NCBI GenBank assembly: GCA_005406025.1 | Contig: BGZK01000548.1 | Span: forward strand, 248,001-312,000 | DNA from: Eumeta japonica | Lineage: Eukaryota > Arthropoda > Insecta > Lepidoptera > Psychidae | DNA length: 64,000 nt | Direction of reading: 5' to 3' | Shown here: piece after piece, positions 37,500 to 48,071 of the stretch | Layout of the letters: each line of letters starts with the position of its first letter | Position numbering within the stretch: the stretch's first letter is position 1 | Notes under the pieces: model-generated | Seen by the model: the letters and a program-made list of their open reading frames with translations, nothing else | Databases searched by the model: none | What the model was told of the DNA's origin: nothing | Position numbers and translations under genes: made by a program

Positions 37500-37862
37500 A
37501 TACTACAATTTTAGTTAAAATTTTACATTATTATAAACTCATGCCTAATTCCCATAGGGATATGCAGAGCTTATATATTTCTAAATGGTACGGTGTTCGC
37601 ATATCTCTTGGCTTCATTGATATCCATCAATCTGTTCATGCAAGCTCGTCGGTTTCAGGTGCTTAAAATTTTAATATGTCACCAATTTAATCTATGTAGA
37701 ATTTTGTAGAGCGATCCTCGTCAACTTTTTGACCACACACATTCGCTTTATAGATTTTGTTTGTCTACTGTCATTCATCCTATCCAGATGACCAAACCAC
37801 CGCAATTACCCTAGTTTTAATATAGCCTTAAATTTTACATCAAACTTGTAGGAGATTGGTTA
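37500..37862 (-). pseudogene. 3' end of a non-LTR retrotransposon ORF2
   Basis: Minus-strand translation gives LRWFGHLDRMNDSRQTK at about 37780-37862, then a stretch corresponding to the R-x-x-x-x-DQIGDILK region with frameshifts. A D-I-N-E-A-K-R-Y-A-N-T-V-P-F-R motif follows near 37570-37625. These are the conserved C-terminal residues found after the reverse transcriptase in insect LINEs (the WFGHV-R-M and EAK..W..I blocks). The hydrophobic plus-strand frame at 37325-37666 is antisense to it. Dead fragment. Confidence 0.6.
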
Positions 37863-37949
37863 GAGTACATTGTTACCCACACATTGAACCACTTTGTTAG
37901 TTACTCGTAACAATCACTTCTGCAAAGAAACAATACAAGAGATATAGTA

Positions 37950-37986
37950 CACGCACGCACGCACGCATGCACGCACGCACGCATGC
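37950..37986. repeat. (ACGC)n microsatellite
   Basis: CACG tetranucleotides with two CATG variants. Confidence 0.9.
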
Positions 37987-38469
37987 TATCCCCCTAACAC
38001 CCCACCCCTAAACCCAACATTTTAACATTAAACCAAATATTATTTACATCTACATCGATATTTACATCTGTTTGCCAATTTAAGATTTACTTATAATTGC
38101 TATCCCATAGGAACTGTGCATTTTCCTAGGTAGAAGGAAGCCGTGTCCCGTTGTCCTTTGCTTCGCTGCTGTGTGAAAAAAGAAAATCCGGCCATAGACG
38201 TATATTATAGATCAATGATTAATCAATTGTACAGATCAATGAATCTGATAGATACATGTTCAGATTTATACTATCAATGAGGGTAAGAGTATCTGATTAT
38301 TAAGTACGTGCGTACGTGGGATACACTGAATATTTTGCGTAACTCATAAATAAAACAATTTACATGTAAAGTAAAATATTGACTGCTTTTGAGAGCATGT
38401 GTTTTTAATTACATTTTACACACTTTTTCATTCGTTTAAAACACTTTTGAAAACATGAGGATCATAAGT

Positions 38470-38745
38470 CTGAGGACATGTTTTGCACGTGCTGGTTGAA
38501 AGCTATTACGGCCTCTTCTGGCCCTGTAAATGTCAAACCTCTCACCAAATCTTTGATTTTGGGAAAAAAAAGAAATCGCATGGTGCTAAGTCTGGACTAA
38601 ATGCTGGATGGGTCACGAGCTTTACCTTTTCAGAAGTCAAGAATGACATCGTCTTATTCGCGGTGTGCGGCGCGAAGCATTGTCATGGTGCAATAGGATG
38701 CGAATTCTTGGTCGTTTTTCCCTAACTTTTCTTTACTAAAATGAA
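38470..38745 (-). pseudogene. Mariner transposase C-terminal fragment
   Basis: The minus strand encodes RIRILLHHDNAS (second catalytic Asp, 38675-38700). With a frameshift it continues to HPAFSPDLAPCDFFFFP (third catalytic Asp near 38576-38580). A second shift in a poly-T run leads to KDLVRGLTFTGPEEAVIAF and ends near 38470. Allowing for the shifts, the spacing between the two Asp residues is 34 residues, the mariner DD34D pattern. The N-terminal half and first Asp are not found. Distinct in sequence from the other two mariners here. Confidence 0.75.
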
Positions 38746-39393
38746 TTTCCTCATAAGTGACATGCCGACTTTCTTAAATTAATTGCCTGACAGTGGCCAT
38801 ATTTTTCTCAGTGAATGAGTGAATGAATGAGTTAATTATGTTTTAAAAATATAACATTTGACATTCTAACATTTAGGAACGCCAGGAGTGCAGAACTTTC
38901 AGTTTGCTATACGTTCAGTTATATATTAACTAGATTTTAATTTGAAAATAAATAATTTTCAAAAATTAATACGATGAGTAAAAACTAAGTGCCAAACGGG
39001 AAACCCCAGTCAGGAACACAGTTTTTTTCAATCAAAATTATGCAAAGTAAGTTCATTTAATATTTTAAGAAAAATATTCATTTATTAAAAATCAGACATA
39101 AAATAGTGAATTTTAAATTACCTAAAAAAAGAACTAAATAATAAATTTCAAGAGAGATTTTTATGTTATGTGACAATTTCTACCAGTTATAGTATATGTG
39201 GTTATTAAATCAAATTGAGTGAAGCAAGTTATACCTACGATGATTAATGATGAAAATTTTCGCATAAAAAAGCTCTATAGGGTAGGTACGCGTTGAAGGG
39301 TAAATAAATATATAGGTATTGTCTTAAATTTACACATATTTATAAATTTTATTCCTTTTCAAAACAAATCTGTACTAATTTAAAATACCTACA

Positions 39394-39860
39394 AAAAATT
39401 TGGTTGCCTGTAAAGTCGGTATACGGGCGAAAGTTTTACGTGACAACGACTTTGAATGGTAAAATCATTTTAATGTGAATATTCATTCGTATAGTAGGAA
39501 GAAGGATGAAATAATAGTAACAATTTAAAACATTTATTTATACAAAGAATTATATTTAAAACATTAATTTATACAAAGAATCTCGCACTGAATTTCATAT
39601 TAACAAAATTTTATTTTTACCTTTATACATACGTATTTATATACAAATATACATACAATAACTTGCAATACATTTGCAAGCTATGCACTAATTCTCTAGT
39701 GCTGCGCGCGCGGCAGACCGATCATAGTTGAGTGGGAGAGAGACGCAAGGCATTCGGCGGGCCTCTCTCTCGTTCGGTGACTCATCGTTACGTTACCGAG
39801 CGTTACACTTTTTCAAAGTGACTCCCAGCCGCAACCTAATTTAAGACGTTGTCACGTCAA
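39394..39860. mobile_element. Young interspersed repeat Z, copy 1
   Basis: Nearly identical along its whole length to 59759-60218; differences are small indels in the CT/GA and GC tracts. Inverted subterminal motifs ACGTGACAACG (39438 region) and CGTTGTCACGT (39848-39858) lie near the ends. The centre holds a directly duplicated 30-bp unit (TTTAAAACATT.ATTTATACA) at about 39525-39582, and the right third is GC-rich with GAGAGAGACG. It is noncoding and has the features of a nonautonomous DNA element, class unknown. Confidence 0.8.
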
Positions 39861-40079
39861 TAATGCATTCGGTCTAATAAGCTAATACTATTCGAAAAAT
39901 CTAAAAGAAATTTGTTACGACGTTAATCGTCCGAGAAATTCGAATGTGACATTTAATAGCCAGCCACACATAGACTTCGCTATCAAGACAATTTATTCTT
40001 GATATTTACTCTATTGGAGTATATAAGCGTTGAAGGGAGCGGTCAGCAGTTGAAGTTATCACCCAAGAGCCGATCAAAG

Positions 40080-40215
40080 GCTTAGCCGAGCGGTGGAGTG
40101 CAAATCCCCGTACGCCGCCGCCCGCCGCCGACCGGCGCGGAGGCCGGCGTCCGCACCCCGCGTCCGTGCCCCTGCGCCGATCTATTTGCCATTAAATGCG
40201 AACAGTAAATTTCTC
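40080..40215. promoter_or_regulatory. GC-rich noncoding island
   Basis: Dense CGCCGCC/GGCGCGG sequence followed by TTTGCCATTAAATGCG. The overlapping plus-strand frame has no domain. Inferred regulatory DNA. Confidence 0.3.
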
Positions 40216-40869
40216 AAATGGACCATGCTTATAACGAGGGAGTCTGTCCGCTATTTGTTACGATTTTCTGGTATCTTACGTGCACTCTATTCGAAAAACC
40301 TTACAGTTGGATTCGGAACAATGGCAGTGACTAAAATGGATGTCAAATCGCAATGGACATGCTTCAATTTCTATTCGAAACACAAATACATTATTTGCTC
40401 GATTATATAAAATGTGATATTTTTTATTCTACAATGATTTCTCTATTTCAATTTTTGGAATTACATTATTATATTATCAGTAGAATATTTTCTTGTCATA
40501 ATTCTTTAGATTGTGGTATATATTTAGATTTAATTTTGTACAGGTATTAGTATTTTTTTCACATTTTTTTTAATATTCGTGTTTAACACCTGAATTATGC
40601 TTTTACACGTTCCAAGCGTTTGTAAGCCACGAAATATCTTGGTGCGACGAACGACGGGCCGGCCAGCCAGAGGGAGGACAAAGTGAGATAAATACGATTC
40701 TCCAGCCGTGACTCGAATGCTTGCGTTCTACTTTGGGTGTCATCGTAGCGGGGATTTTTTTCAACAGACATGCACAAATCGTGCAGTCACAGTTAGAAAA
40801 AGGAACAGAACTATTTTTTTGAATTTCGCATTGCGAACTTTTCAAATTTCACCATTCTTCTGAACTATA

Positions 40870-41125
40870 ATACATACAGACTGCAGAATGTTCCCGGCGG
40901 GGGTTCGTTAGTGTCCGTCGGGAGTTTCCTTGGAAACAAAGAGATGGCGCAATCAAAGAGGCCGGTCGTGCTCTCGCAAACAGACCGTACTGGACGGCGG
41001 CCGGCGTCGGCCGCATACCAATGGCGGGCGCGGCTCCCGACGAAATACGACCAGTCCGTCTCGGTTCCACCGACCGCCCTCACGTATTTATTACCCACAC
41101 GGGTACGCTAACTACGTCAAACTTC
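40870..41125. promoter_or_regulatory. GC-rich noncoding island
   Basis: GC-rich with CGGCGGCCGGCGTCGGCCGC near 40995, followed by a Hox/caudal-type TATTTATTACCC at about 41085. Four short frames on both strands overlap, none with a motif. Confidence 0.35.
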
Positions 41126-41399
41126 GCTACGCACGAATAATAAATACTGTCATCTTTTTTCAGATCAATTTTCAAAATGGACGCTCTCGCCAGCCTCGAT
41201 GGGATCGTCTTATTCCGTTTTTTATCCATAAATATATTTAATGTGTGAATCCAAGAAAATGAGTAATAATTATTGGAACGAAGTTCTTTATCCCACGATA
41301 CGTCGTGAGAAACTAGGCCACAAAAATAACGTTATGTAAGCGTTAGTGTGGTATAGAATATTTGAAGTATAGTACAACAATTTTCACTCGAGAATCAAT

Positions 41400-41476
41400 T
41401 ATACGATATAGCTCAATTGCTTAGCATTACGTCGCGCGCGCAAGATGCCAGGTTCGAATCTATTTTAGCATTTTTT
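41400..41476 (+). repeat. tRNA-like SINE head
   Basis: A-box-like TAGCTCAATTG at 41408-41418 and B-box-like GGTTCGAATCT at 41451-41461 with tRNA-like spacing, followed by a T-rich run. The two arms do not close into a good acceptor stem and no anticodon stem is evident. It is therefore a tRNA-derived SINE 5' end or a tRNA pseudogene rather than a working tRNA. Confidence 0.45.
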
Positions 41477-42084
41477 TAAATATATTTTAATTTCTTTCAA
41501 ATATTTTAATTAATTTCGTAATACCAAAAAGGGAAAGGGATTTCGTTGCGATCGGGTGTCCCAAGGCTCCACCTATCCTTCTATGCTACCACAATACAGG
41601 ATTAACTTTTCTGATACGTTTCTTAATTTTCATTTCTAACCCAACCGTTTTATATTACACAGAGACAATACTACATCTATAGTTGCAAAAATGTAAGTAT
41701 CTAGATATCATATTTTTATACTGCAATAATAAAATAAACTTGTCACTTTATTATAATGATTTTCATAGAACTTTTAATATATTAAGTTACATTAATATAT
41801 TACATATATCTTAATATATTAAATATAGATATAACAACTATACTAGTTTACCGAAACATGGATATACCTCTATTCCCATTAATAAAACAATTCATAAAAA
41901 CTTTACTCACACTTTCTTTGCAGGTTATGTTTTACGACAGTAAAACTACATGTACAATATTTTGTATCTGTTTATTCAAGTGCAGATCAAATTAACATGA
42001 ATACACTTATTGTCTACTTCATACTGTGGTTGTCAGTAAATTAATTGGGAGAATGACGATACACAGTTTAGTTCGGTGGCGTCA

Positions 42085-42200
42085 GAACTTTGTAATTAAT
42101 TTCGTGCTTTACAATCTCCCCGCGGCGTGTCCGCCGCCGTCACGCGGCTCGCGCTCTTGGTTAGTGCGTGCGTCAATTAATAATTTCGAGTTTATTGCAT
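42085..42200. promoter_or_regulatory. Small GC-rich noncoding island
   Basis: A CG-rich core (CCCGCGGCGTGTCCGCCGCC) is flanked on both sides by AATTAATTTCG / CAATTAATAATTTCG homeodomain-type sites. The symmetry of the flanks is notable. No coding evidence. Confidence 0.35.
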
Positions 42201-42749
42201 CCATAATACCGAATTAAATAGAAATTATTACAAAAAAAAAAAAAATCAAAACAGCATTATGTTATTTTTACCAAAAATTTTGTATTATTCCTATTGATAC
42301 ATTTCTTTTTGTGCATCAGAGAAGCGACTCCAAAATTAAATTAAAGGTACTTAAAATGTATGACAATAATTTTGAGTCGCTTTTAAAGCGAACAATAATA
42401 AATTCCAATTGTATATGTCCAACTAGTAATTTAGTATATTAATTGTTGTATTTCTATCTCTTAATTTGTTTTTTAATTTTGTAATATTTAATATTGGCTT
42501 GTAGTTTTATAATATATCTTTATGTATTATTTTATTAGATTAATTTGTAGAAATATCAAAATTCTACTTAACGTTAGAGTATAATATTTTCATAAATATT
42601 ATATCACTAACAAGTTTGTTTCTGTTTTTTTTTTATATAATGCATATAATACTTTGTACTAACCATAACCATACATACATACAGCGTACTACTTTGATTG
42701 GGTTGCAAAATTTGTATCAGCCAAAAAACCAAGCGAGGTATTTCTGTTT

Positions 42750-43380
42750 TTTTTTATTATTTTTATGGTTCCAAGACAAAAATGCAAAATCGAAACCCTT
42801 ATACTTTCGTCAGGTCCGTCCATCGGTCCGTGTCACAGGCAGTTTACTAAAAAACTACAAGATGTATATTGATGAAATTTATAGTATAGATGTTTAGTAT
42901 AAGTCGCTACTTAGTTTAGCAAAAATAAATATTTTAAGTGAATATATTTCAGAAATAATCGCTCCAAAAATGGCATAAATTTTGTGTCCCTTTATTCTTT
43001 AAATCGTATATTAAAAAAATATGAAAAAAATCACAAAGCTAACACTTATTAATTATTTTTAACGAAAATAACTGAATAATTGCCGAAGTTGAGTTATTGC
43101 CGAAAAACTGCGCTTCTCAACAAAAGGACGTAAGAACAATGAAGATACGCTCTTTTGGTGGTGCACTTAACTTTTCACTACTTTAAGAGTAATAGCCGAC
43201 ATACCTACTTGTTTCTCTATTCTCTAATTATAGGTGACTAAAGTGCTTATACTTATTATTATGGACGGAGACATACGAAAAAGTGTAACAATGCAGTTTT
43301 TACATCTGTAGTGCATTTCTTTGCAAGAACGGCTTCGGAAGCTACTTAAGTATGCTCTGACATGCTTTTGTCCCGTTTTT
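42750..43380 (+). repeat. Diverged interspersed repeat, copy 2 (K-type head and family P body)
   Basis: The head has ATGGTTCCAAGAC, GAAACCCTTATAC and GTCCGTCCATCGGTCCGTGT. From 42939 it is collinear with the copy at 12862-13310 (shared GAGTTATTGCCGAAAAACTG, CTTCTCAACAAAAGGACGTA, TCTGTAGTGCATTTCTTTG). This copy shows that the K-type head and family P body can belong to one longer element whose left part is missing at 12.9 kb. Confidence 0.65.
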
Positions 43381-44769
43381 ACGCAGCTTAATAAAAAATA
43401 CCAGTCGTCATGTTGTCCAATTATATTTTTAATTAATTCCGTTTCGTATTTCAAAAAAAATGAAATTTTAAAGCCCTATTACACAGCATACTTAATGGAG
43501 AAATTTCCAAAAATATTGTTTTATATTAAAATAAATATAAATTGAGAATTAAATATATTTAATATCTTTACAAGTTTTATATCCATTCCGTATATCTATA
43601 TAATTATAAACCGCGAATATTAAATCAAGTACCTACTTGATTCTTATAAACTACAGAAAAGTAGCTTTTCCAAAAAAAAACCTTTTATCAAAAATTTATA
43701 TTCATTTTAAAGCTTGTGCAGTGGAAAAACTTCATGACTGAAACTAGCGACCTGTCAACTGGTTTCAGCCATTGACATATTCTACTGGACATAAGCCTCC
43801 CCACTAGATTTCCACTACGTATAATCCTGAGCCACCTGTAATTAACGGACTAAAAACCTATGTGTTGTATTATTTTCCGAACAAATATTCCGCTTTGCAC
43901 TAGGGAGTTTTGCGAGAGGTTATTGATTGTGGCGTTGTATTTTTTCAGGTAATGGACATTTCTAATCAACGATGTTACTTGCTTTTACGAGAAAATCTAT
44001 ACTCCGGGGACTCGCAGTAAGTTATTTTTTATATGCTTCAAAAGCAATTTACCGTATGAGACTTCGAAATTCAAGTACGCTCGGGAATAGCTTCGATTAC
44101 TTTCGGTAGTATTGCTTATATAATTTCTATTTTTTTATTACATATATCAATAACTATGTATAACAACTACCATACTGTTATTTGTCAGAATCATCTTTAC
44201 AGTTACCATGGCTGTCCATATATTTATATGTGTATAATCTATGCTTACTATACTTTAGAACTGTTACTATCGTATTTAGAGGTATTATAATTGGAATGGA
44301 CTATTTAAAGGAAATTAATTCCAAAACTATGGTAATTAAAATTTTTGTCTGTTATGACATAATGCAAAAGTCAGATAGGATTTTCAGTTTCTTAGCTTGA
44401 GGCACAACTTAAAGTTTAAGCTACATTTCACGTAATTCCACTCAGTAAAACCGAATTTTATTAATTTCGTACTAGAAGAAACATAATAATGCGGATGAAG
44501 TTGCTGAAAAAAGTTATTTATATGTAATACAGCAACCACGCAATACTTTCGAGTATTTTTTATCGAAATTGCTACATTTTCTACGGTCCTCGGCAGCTGT
44601 TTGCATAATGATCATGAAGATTCTCTATGTATATTTACGTTCCGTAGAAGCGACGAGAAATTAACACAGCAATACATTATCAAAACGTGTTACGATCTTT
44701 ACGCGTTTCGGCCGAGTAATAACAATGCTCTCTCGTGGTACAAGTTACAACTACAAAAGAGCGCGAGGC

Positions 44770-45035
44770 TTTATGTGTTCGGGCACAATGAATGTGTGAC
44801 AGGTTGCGTGCGGACCGTACTTGGCTTCGCCCGCCGGCGTATTCGGGGGCGCGGGCGACCCGACCTCGCGCCCGGCGCCCTCCGGGGACCACTCGCCGCT
44901 TTGAATTGCTCCGGAATGAGTATCGAATGTGGCTCCCGTCCGCTTGTCACTGCCTCGCATAAACATGAAGTTCGCCCCGCCGAAACTTACTCCGCTCGCA
45001 CTCTGTCGCCGGTCGAAACTTGCCGTGAGCGGTGA
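44770..45035. promoter_or_regulatory. GC-rich noncoding island
   Basis: A very GC-rich core (about 44825-44900) is followed by a moderately GC-rich shoulder with GCATAAACATGAAG (forkhead/Hox-like). A 144-codon plus-strand frame (44601-45035) and two minus-strand frames cross it. Amino-acid composition is dominated by Arg/Pro/Ala/Gly as expected from GC-rich noncoding DNA. Confidence 0.35.
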
Positions 45036-45735
45036 ACTTGTTACGTATTGTTACAAAGAGAAATCGCTGGCAATTAAGCCGCAGGAAGAACTTAATGGTT
45101 AAGGTCACCAATCGTATATAATTTAAGACGCTGCAGCGTATTTTGTGAACGTAGACCTTTTCGCAAAATTTTTATAAGTTAATATATTAACACAAGTTAA
45201 TACTATACGTATTATTTTGTATCGTTTTAACGGTAGTATTTCCAGGCTTATCGGTATGCAGTAAAAAAATAAATTGCTTGTATACAACAGGCAGCAGTAT
45301 AAAAAAAATTCAAGGATTCTGATTTTGAAAATGCGTTTATAAAGCGAATAAAATTGTTTAAAAATATGTCATTATAATTATACATTTACACCAATAAGTC
45401 GGAATATTTGTATGCTCTTTAAAAGAAACCACGGAGTATTACCAATACGAATTTTAACTCATATTATAGAAAGTCGCTTGCACTATTTGTCAATGATTAA
45501 TTAAAACATTGTGTGTACAAATATTGGCATCTAGTGATGAAATCAAATATAAAATAGTTTTCGGCGGAGTTTGGAATCAAATTTTATGATGCTCGCGCCA
45601 CTATGTGATTTTTCTAAAAATGTGAAAATTTTTCTATATTCGTCTACAAGTTTTTTAATGTAATATAATGAAAGGAAAAAAGCATAACTATTGAGAAGTT
45701 ATTATATATGTGTGTACGTATATGTATATAAATCA

Positions 45736-46969
45736 GGAGTACAAATAAGTTTGCGCCGTTTTTTGTCAATAAAATAGTATTTAATGTGAAAGAACGGTAA
45801 TTTAATTTTAATCGAAGTATTGTCCACCACTAGCAACTACTTTTTTCCATCTTTCAAGCAGCGTTCGCATTCCAAGTCTGACGAACTCTTTATTTTTTGA
45901 GGCTATCCACGCATCAACCCAATTTTTGTTATCTTCATATGATGTGAACCGCTGTTCTGACAGAGCGTGTGCCATTGACCGGAACAGATGATAGTCGGAC
46001 GGCGCAATGTCTGGTGAATACAGCGGACGGGGTAGTACTTCTCAATCAAGTGTTTTCAAATAGTTTTTCACCGGAACTGCTACATGCGGGCTAGCATTAT
46101 CATGTAAAAGAATAATTTTGTCGTGTTTAGAGTTAGGATTGAGGGCGTTTTTCCTTCAGAGCTCGACATAATCTCATCATTTTTGTTCGGTATAGAGTTC
46201 CAGTGATTCTTTCGGTTGGATTAAGCGACTCGTAATACACCACACCCAGCTAATCCCACCAAACACACAGCATAAGTTTTTTTCCATGAATATTCGATTT
46301 TGCTGTGGATGTTGACCCGAGGTCAGGTAGTCCCCATGACTTTCTTCTCTTCGAATTATAATGTATCCACTTTCCATCACCCGTGATGATTCGATGTAAA
46401 AACCTTTTTTTGTTGTGCCTAGCTGGTAGCATTTCACTCATGCATAATCGGCGTTCAACATCTCTCGGCTTTTATTCGTATGTAAACCCAATTACCTTGT
46501 TTATGAATCATCCCTAACAATTTTAAACGATGCGAGACTGCTTGCTGAGTGACTTCTAAAGTAATTGCAGGTCCCTTTTGTGTTTGAGACGAATCTTCCT
46601 CCAATAATTCTTCCAATTCTGAATCCTCATAAATTTTTTGCTTTCCACTGCGATCTTTGTCTTCTACATCAAAATCATTGTTTTTAAACTTTTGAAACCA
46701 CTGACGACATGTTTTCTCACTCAAGGCAGTCTCATTATATGCTTCTACGAGCAATTGATGAGCCTCAGCTGCAGATTTTTTTAAATCAAAGAAGCAAATT
46801 AAAAGTTCCCGTAAATACGCTTATTTGGCTCAAATTTAGACCTTTTTGTAAAAAAAAATATATTATATTACAAATGTATATATATTACGAAATAAATCTA
46901 TTAAGAATTCTAAGGTAAGTCTCGTGCCATGCCATCTCTCTCAAAACGATCTAAACTTATTTGTACTCC
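45736..46969 (-). mobile_element. Nearly full-length mariner element
   Basis: About 1.23 kb bounded by terminal inverted repeats. The left end GGAGTACAAATAAGTTT (45736-45752) is an exact inverse of the right end (46953-46969), and similarity continues for about 10 more bases. The target dinucleotide TA is intact on the right (46970-46971) and reads CA on the left (45734-45735), a single substitution. The interior holds a transposase pseudogene on the minus strand with short untranslated flanks, the standard mariner plan and length. Confidence 0.9.
45808..46843 (-). pseudogene. Mariner transposase, inactivated
   Basis: It spans the full family length (about 345 codons). The start codon position near 46841-46843 reads AGG instead of ATG. 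The N-terminal helix-turn-helix is seen as AAEAHQLLVEAYNETALSEK and WFQKFKNNDFDVEDKDRSGK. A frameshift lies near 46820 and another in the catalytic core near 46260. All three catalytic Asp survive: TGDGKW, HDNASPH and SPDIAPSDYHLF, with 34 residues between the last two. A TGA stop replaces a Trp codon between the last two. The C-terminus ends VVASGGQYFD and a stop at 45808-45810. It would cut and paste by DDD chemistry if intact. Confidence 0.9.
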
Positions 46970-47149
46970 TAATATATATATTGTACGAATTATTAGCACG
47001 GATCCGTCTAATAAATAAATATCAACGTTAGTGGTTATTGTATAGTTAGTTGTACAGAATAGTCAAATTTTTATTGTAATGTAAAAATAGGTTGTTTTTA
47101 CCTTTACGTCACTAAGGATAACTAAAAAGTTATATGAAATTAAAAATAT

Positions 47150-47525
47150 TGTAGTAGCTGAGCGAAATGTAGGTGGCATTTTAGGTATCCGGCCTCCGTG
47201 CTCAATCTCGCGAATGTGGGTTCGCGTTCTATTTGTATTTGAATAAAATTCAAACTTGAGTCTAGAATCCGAGCTGGTGAGAAACAAGAGTATAGGATGT
47301 ATAGTGATAGGGAAAATGAGTTGACAAGGGATCACACCGAAGTACAAAAGCCTCGATAGTGATAGAAAGTGGATTTTTAAATATGAATGCGATAGATTGA
47401 GTACACGCGAAATTCATAAGCAGATATATTGAAGAGCTGATAAAATAAAAGTAATTATATTCCCTTATTTTTGATTGAAGAATTGAAGTTCTAAATATCC
47501 TCAAGGCTCATGAGGGGTACCGTCA
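47150..47525 (-). repeat. Repeat R, copy A
   Basis: Runs, in minus sense, from CTCATGAGCCTTGAGGATA to CTCAGCTACTAC. Shared with copies B and C around the strings TGAGCACGGAGGCCGGAT, CATTCGCGAGATTGAGCACG and CCCTATCACTATACATCC. The peptide-like similarity between open frames of the three copies follows from the shared DNA and does not demonstrate a protein. Confidence 0.7.
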
Positions 47526-48025
47526 TTCCTGATTCAGTTCAAATCGGAAAGCGAATCGCATAGATGAACCGTCGCACAACTCTACGAGCATAGTTGCCTC
47601 CTTTCATATACGGAATCTCCCTTCTATACTTCACCTCTCTCACATAACCTTTAATAATTAATAAACAGGTCACGGTAGGTCTTTTTTCCCCTTCCAGCTT
47701 TTCTACCGTGCCTTCAGACGCTGAGTGGCGACGTTGGCCGCCTGGAGGTCTATCAGATCTCGCATGCAACGTGTACAATAACATAAAAATCACAACACAA
47801 TTTGCACTATTTTATTATAATAACATCACATTTTATGAAATTGGTTTGCGGAGCAATCATTATCGAACTCATATCTAACTTAATACATAATTATAAGCTA
47901 GGTCTTAAATATAATTATTCGTTCTGCAGCTATTTACAATAAATATTTGTCGATGTTATTAATCTCATCGTGGCATAAACATAACTGTTACTATGGCCAT
48001 ATATCACATATACTTTTCGTCAACA
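47150..48025 (-). repeat. LTR-like block downstream of Gypsy-type integrase
   Basis: Directly follows (minus sense) the integrase stop. It begins TGTTGACG and ends GCTACTACA, giving TG..CA ends about 876 bp apart. The first 80 bp match the shorter LTR at 34.9-35.07 kb. The last 370 bp (47150-47525) recur at 49140-49330 in the same sense and at 49340-49706 inverted. An AATAAA signal lies near 47813 (minus sense). It could alternatively be a short LTR plus a separate inserted repeat. Confidence 0.5.
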
Positions 48026-48071
48026 CTCTAGGTTTATTTACATTTTGTATATATTACATTACATTTCCCTA

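Noticed and set aside
37325..37666. Hydrophobic 113-codon plus-strand frame resembling a membrane protein
   Set aside because: It is largely antisense to the LINE remnant on the minus strand, whose conserved motifs explain the sequence better.
37950..37986. CRISPR-like regular spacing
   Set aside because: It is a simple ACGC microsatellite with no spacers; no array exists anywhere in the window.
41400..41476. Functional tRNA gene
   Set aside because: A- and B-box-like strings are present, but acceptor and anticodon stems do not form.
44601..45035. 144-codon frame
   Set aside because: It crosses a GC-rich island with competing antisense frames, Arg/Pro/Ala/Gly-biased composition and no domain or splice support.
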